Positions 61,195 through 64,000 of a stretch of DNA of 64,000 nucleotides are shown here, piece by piece (position 1 is the first letter of the stretch; each line of letters opens with the position of its first letter). A program made the position numbers and the translations under genes. The notes below the pieces were generated by a model. That model was not told the DNA's origin, did no database searches, and saw only the letters and a list, made by a program, of their open reading frames with translations. Where the stretch lies: assembly GCF_902499115.1 (NCBI RefSeq), contig NZ_CABVPN010000021.1, positions 80,311 to 144,310 on the forward strand, given 5' to 3'. This DNA is from Burkholderia diffusa (lineage in GTDB: Bacteria; Pseudomonadota; Gammaproteobacteria; Burkholderiales; Burkholderiaceae).

Positions 61195-62369
61195 CCACTG
61201 CCATCGCCACGACCGAACCGACCTATTCGCTCGGCGAGCTGGTCGCCTACATGTTGCGCCTCGGCACGTTCGGCTTCGGCGGGCCGGTTGCGCTTGCGGG
61301 CTACATGCGTCGCGACCTGGTCGAGCGCCGGGGCTGGATCACGGAAGCCGACTACAAGGAAGGACTCACGCTGGCCCAGCTCGCGCCGGGGCCGATGGCG
61401 GCCCAGCTCGCGATCTATCTCGGTTTCGTTCACTACCGCATCCTCGGTGCGACACTCGTCGGCTTCGCATTCGTGCTGCCGTCGTTCCTCATGGTGCTCG
61501 CGCTCGGGTTCGCGTACGCGCATTTCGGCGGGCTGTCCTGGATGCAGGCCGTCTTCTACGGCGTCGGCGCCGCGGTGGTCGGCATCATCGCGATGAGCGC
61601 GTACAAGCTCACGACGAAAACGGTCGGCCGCGACAAGCTGCTCTGGGCGATCTTCGCGACGCTCGCCGCCGTGACCTTCATCACGGAATCGGAAATCGCG
61701 TGGCTGTTCCTCGTCGCGGGCCTGGTCGGCTGGCTGTGGCGCGCTCCGCCCAAGTGGCTGCACCGGGGCGGGCTGAATGCGGTTGCCGCCGCCAACCTGC
61801 CGGCGGCCAGCGGAATGCTGAGCGGCATCGATCTGCCGCAGCTCGTTCAGATCGGCGCGTTCTTCATGAAGGCAGGCACGTTCGTGTTCGGCTCCGGGCT
61901 TGCAATCGTGCCGTTCCTCTACGGCGGCGTCGTCACCGAACATCACTGGCTCAACGACAAGCAGTTCGTCGATGCGGTCGCGGTCGCGATGATTACGCCC
62001 GGCCCCGTCGTGATCACCGTCGGCTTCATCGGGTATCTCGTGGCGGGCTTGCCCGGCGCGTGCGTCGCGGCGCTCGGCACGTTCCTGCCCTGCTATCTGT
62101 TCACCGTGATTCCCGCGCCGTACGTGAAGAAGTACGGGCACCGCCCGGGCGTCAAGGCGTTCGTGGACGGAATCACCGCCGCAGCCGTCGGGGCGATCAC
62201 GGGCTCCGTGCTCGTCATCGCGAAACGCTCGATCGTCGACTTGCCGACCGCACTGCTCGCCCTCGCTACCGTGCTGCTGCTGTGGCGTTTCAAGAAGCTG
62301 CAGGAGCCGGTCATCGTCATGGCTGCCGCGCTCGTCGGGCTGGTGGCCTACCCGCTGCTCCATCATTGA
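61191..62369 (+). CDS. chrA: Chromate efflux transporter ChrA
   Basis: 392-residue CHR-family transporter extruding chromate from the cytoplasm using the proton motive force. Both CHR domains are present: GTFGFGGPVALAGYM with LAQLAPGPMAAQLAIYLG in the first, and KAGTFVFGSGLAIVPFL with MITPGPVVITVGFIGYL in the second. It overlaps chrB by 4 bases, so the two form one operon. Confidence 0.95.
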   Translation: MTTAIATTEPTYSLGELVAYMLRLGTFGFGGPVALAGYMRRDLVERRGWITEADYKEGLTLAQLAPGPMAAQLAIYLGFVHYRILGATLVGFAFVLPSFLMVLALGFAYAHFGGLSWMQAVFYGVGAAVVGIIAMSAYKLTTKTVGRDKLLWAIFATLAAVTFITESEIAWLFLVAGLVGWLWRAPPKWLHRGGLNAVAAANLPAASGMLSGIDLPQLVQIGAFFMKAGTFVFGSGLAIVPFLYGGVVTEHHWLNDKQFVDAVAVAMITPGPVVITVGFIGYLVAGLPGACVAALGTFLPCYLFTVIPAPYVKKYGHRPGVKAFVDGITAAAVGAITGSVLVIAKRSIVDLPTALLALATVLLLWRFKKLQEPVIVMAAALVGLVAYPLLHH

Positions 62370-62439
62370 GCCGCACTGCGGGGAGACGGCCGTGACGCAT
62401 TGGACGACATTCGTCCGGCATACAGGAGGCGCGCCATGC

Positions 62440-62685
62440 ATGAAGTGGATTACGCGCGAACGGCCGAAGGTCGACCGCATCGCATGCCCGTGGCAAATTG
62501 CGCGATTCATCGACGATGCGCTTTACGCGTGGTGCCGGCGTGATGCGCACACCTGGCAGCCGGCGCGCGTCCACGCTCGTCGAGTTCGTCGAAATCGATC
62601 CGGCTACGGACTGTGTCGGCTCGCGGCACGGCCGTCGAGCGTCAACGCGAGCCGATTGCCGCCAGCACGTGTGGACTCTCAGTAA
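62440..62685 (+). pseudogene. Broken ChrB-C-like (chromate resistance) gene
   Basis: AGGAGG precedes ATG 62440 and the first 26 codons (KWITRERPKVDRIACPWQIARFID) match the C-terminal domain of ChrB-like proteins. After FIDD the frame goes wrong: removing two bases near 62525 would restore YVVPADAHTW, as expected in the family. The remainder is Arg-rich noise. I infer a frameshifted third gene of the chr operon. Confidence 0.65.
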
Positions 62686-62994
62686 AGGTGTCTTAGGCAC
62701 CCTAGACAAATCAAGGACTTGGACATCTTTTTTGAGAAATCTGCACGCCTCTCGTCTCAGAAAAGATGTCCGCGGCCTCGGGAATTTTCGGAAAAGTCGC
62801 CCTTGGGAATGTCACGGCCCTGCCTAGGTGTCTCGACGGAGCTTGGCGACCAGCAGCGCCATGAATAAGGGTTTCGGCGGCCAGTGCAGTCGGTACTCTT
62901 TGTGCAATAAATGTGCAGTAGTGTGCGGCGGGTACTCTGCCATGAAACATGACCTGTTCCCAAATTCAACGCCGCCCTCAATTTCGACCAGTTC
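62686..62994. other. Lower-GC junction with inverted repeats
   Basis: 309 bases without a gene. GGACATCTTTTTTGAG (62721-62736) and CTCAGAAAAGATGTCC (62756-62771) form a 16-bp inverted repeat with one mismatch. TGTCTTAGG and CCTAGACA lie at 62691-62707 and CCTAGGTGTCT at 62824-62834. Composition falls from here on, marking a join with other DNA. Confidence 0.5.
62721..62771. repeat. 16-bp inverted repeat with 19-base loop
   Basis: The arms at 62721-62736 and 62756-62771 are complementary in 15 of 16 positions. It could be the end of a small mobile element or a bidirectional terminator with A/T-rich stem. Confidence 0.6.
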
Positions 62995-63345
62995 ATGGCG
63001 TCTTTGAGAAACTCAGATAGTGTCGCGCCGATCGTCTCGGCGCGACGCTTCGCGTCCGCCCTGCATATCGATATGCAAACAGTCGCACGGCTGGCCCGTG
63101 TACATCGCAATACGGTGAGCCGCTTGGCTGGTTCCGAAAGCGTGCAAAAGTACCTTAGAGACGCACTCCAGGTCATCCGAGCTGCAACCGATATTTCCGG
63201 AGACGTACGAAGCAAGTTGCTTTGATATCGCAATGAACCGCTGCCGACTTTTGGCTACAAGACTGCCGAGCAGTTGATATCGGAGGGACGCACTAAGGAC
63301 CTGCTGTGTTACGTCACGTCGCTCGAGGCCGGTCCGGCTGGATAG
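62995..63345 (+). pseudogene. Xre/MbcA/ParS-type (DUF2384) antitoxin, interrupted by TGA
   Basis: The first 76 codons give an HTH-bearing N terminus (SARRFASALHIDMQTVARLARVHRNTVSRL) and YLRDALQVIRAATDISGD. TGA at 63223-63225 stops this frame where DUF2384 proteins often have Trp. The same frame then continues for 39 codons (NEPLPTFGYKTAEQLISEGR then LLCYVTSLEAG), the toxin-binding end of the family, to TAG 63345. So it looks like a nonsense mutation (TGG to TGA). No RES toxin gene is recognisable after it. Confidence 0.65.
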
Positions 63346-64000
63346 GGTCGATGCACACTTTGCAGATCTGCAAATTCACGGCTACGTGGCATTAGAAAAC
63401 AGCGAGCGGGACTTACCGGATTGGGCGTGATACCGCGGTATGCTCGTGCCCCACCTCCGCGATGCCCGCTTGACGAGTGGCCACTTTCTTTTTCGCGCAC
63501 ACTTAACAGTCGGTCTACTCGGAAATTGTGTGTCTCGGACCAGCGCACTACGAGCGTAGTTCGTGGACCTTCATATCAGCTGTAGCGCGCAATACGACAG
63601 CGTCGTGACCCTGCGCCTGTATCCGGCAGGTATCGGCGCATCTATGGTCATTGGCGCGAGGAGCGCGCACGACCGCTTCCTGACGTCTATGGGAATGCTG
63701 ATCCGCACAATATGCGAAACGAAAAGAACGTGCACTGGATGCGCGGAACCGGTAGCCCAATCCGCTCGCATCAAAGCTCCATGGAGTTGTATCCGCTTAC
63801 CTTCACATCGGCAACATCCCATCCAAGAACGCCGATTGGCCACGTGCCGATTCTCCATTGTTCGGCTTGAGCACAGGAAGAAGCCGGAAGTGGCCTTTCC
63901 TGCACTCACCATATTGGATGTGACCGCCTAGTGTCCTGTTCCGTTGTTAACTGGTCTATGTTCACGTAGCATGTTGACGTCAACGGAACGGGAGACGTCA
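63346..64000. other. Terminal lower-GC stretch, no confident gene
   Basis: 655 bases with markedly lower GC than the rest. A short +1-frame reading just after the antitoxin (VDAHFADLQIHGYVALENSE...DLPDWA, to 63438) and a frame near 63615-63868 look protein-like but have no starts. The last 60 bases carry an inverted repeat GTTCCGTTG/CAACGGAAC, listed separately. Probably decayed mobile or toxin-antitoxin DNA. Confidence 0.4.
63938..63989. repeat. Inverted repeat at the window end
   Basis: GTTCCGTTG (63938-63946) and CAACGGAAC (63981-63989) are perfect inverse copies; between them is the 12-base palindrome GTTGACGTCAAC (63973-63984, overlapping the second arm). It may be the end of an insertion sequence that continues outside the window. 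Confidence 0.5.

Noticed and set aside
1..64000. tRNA, rRNA and intact transposase genes
   Set aside because: I found none on either strand by reading; a covariance-model and IS search would be needed to be certain.

Overview
The window is GC-rich (roughly two thirds G+C), densely coded DNA. Its housekeeping neighbours (mqo, dbpA, type II NADH dehydrogenase, polB), its many LysR/GntR/AraC-type regulators and its catabolic content point to the genus Burkholderia, most likely the B. cepacia complex. That assignment rests on protein recognition and was not computed. There are no rRNA or tRNA genes, no CRISPR array and no intact transposase gene.

Layout. (1) 1-4.6 kb: small lipoprotein, malate:quinone oxidoreductase with a terminator, a 14-nt tandem repeat, a zinc-ribbon protein overlapping the DEAD-box helicase dbpA. 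(2) 4.66-29.05 kb: an aromatic-hydrocarbon catabolic island whose left edge lies in a truncated LysR gene. Rightward runs a six-gene four-component toluene monooxygenase operon of the tbu/tmo type (A1-U-B-V-A2-C) followed by its sigma-54 activator tbuT. Leftward, from about 26.3 kb, runs a toluene ortho-monooxygenase/phenol hydroxylase operon (tomA0-A5) continuing into a complete catechol meta-cleavage pathway (ferredoxin, catechol 2,3-dioxygenase, semialdehyde dehydrogenase, hydratase, acetaldehyde dehydrogenase, aldolase, decarboxylase, tautomerase, hydrolase) and ending at a FadL/TbuX-type outer-membrane channel. Divergent from tomA0 are a second XylR/DmpR-type activator and a GntR regulator. 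(3) 29-38 kb: PhnD-like binding protein, fatty-acid desaturase, BenE transporter, NmrA-like protein, AraC and LysR regulators, ndh and a HAD-like remnant. (4) 38.5-46.9 kb: TonB-C-like and exported small proteins, a CSS-EAL phosphodiesterase, DNA polymerase II, a GntR fossil, a J-domain protein and a LysR regulator. (5) 46.9-51.5 kb: a leftward operon of histidine phosphatase, APH-type kinase, two SDRs and an acyl-CoA dehydrogenase, resembling the logic of levulinate/4-hydroxyacyl-CoA catabolism. (6) 51.7-58.4 kb: small membrane protein, MerR fossil, acetyltransferase, exported NHL-like protein, dicarboxylate/amino-acid symporter, MFS transporter, DUF1289 protein. (7) 58.4-62.7 kb: metal resistance: dmeRF-like efflux with two G-tract operators, then chrB-chrA chromate resistance and a broken ChrB-like gene. 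(8) 62.7-64 kb: a lower-GC tail with inverted repeats and a Xre/MbcA-type antitoxin gene broken by an in-frame TGA.

How it fits together: the toluene monooxygenase makes cresols or methylcatechols, the ortho-monooxygenase/phenol hydroxylase turns phenols into catechols, and the single meta pathway takes these to pyruvate and acetyl-CoA. Both monooxygenase operons have a -24/-12 sigma-54 promoter and a near-identical 16-nt upstream activator palindrome, so the two homologous activators may cross-regulate.
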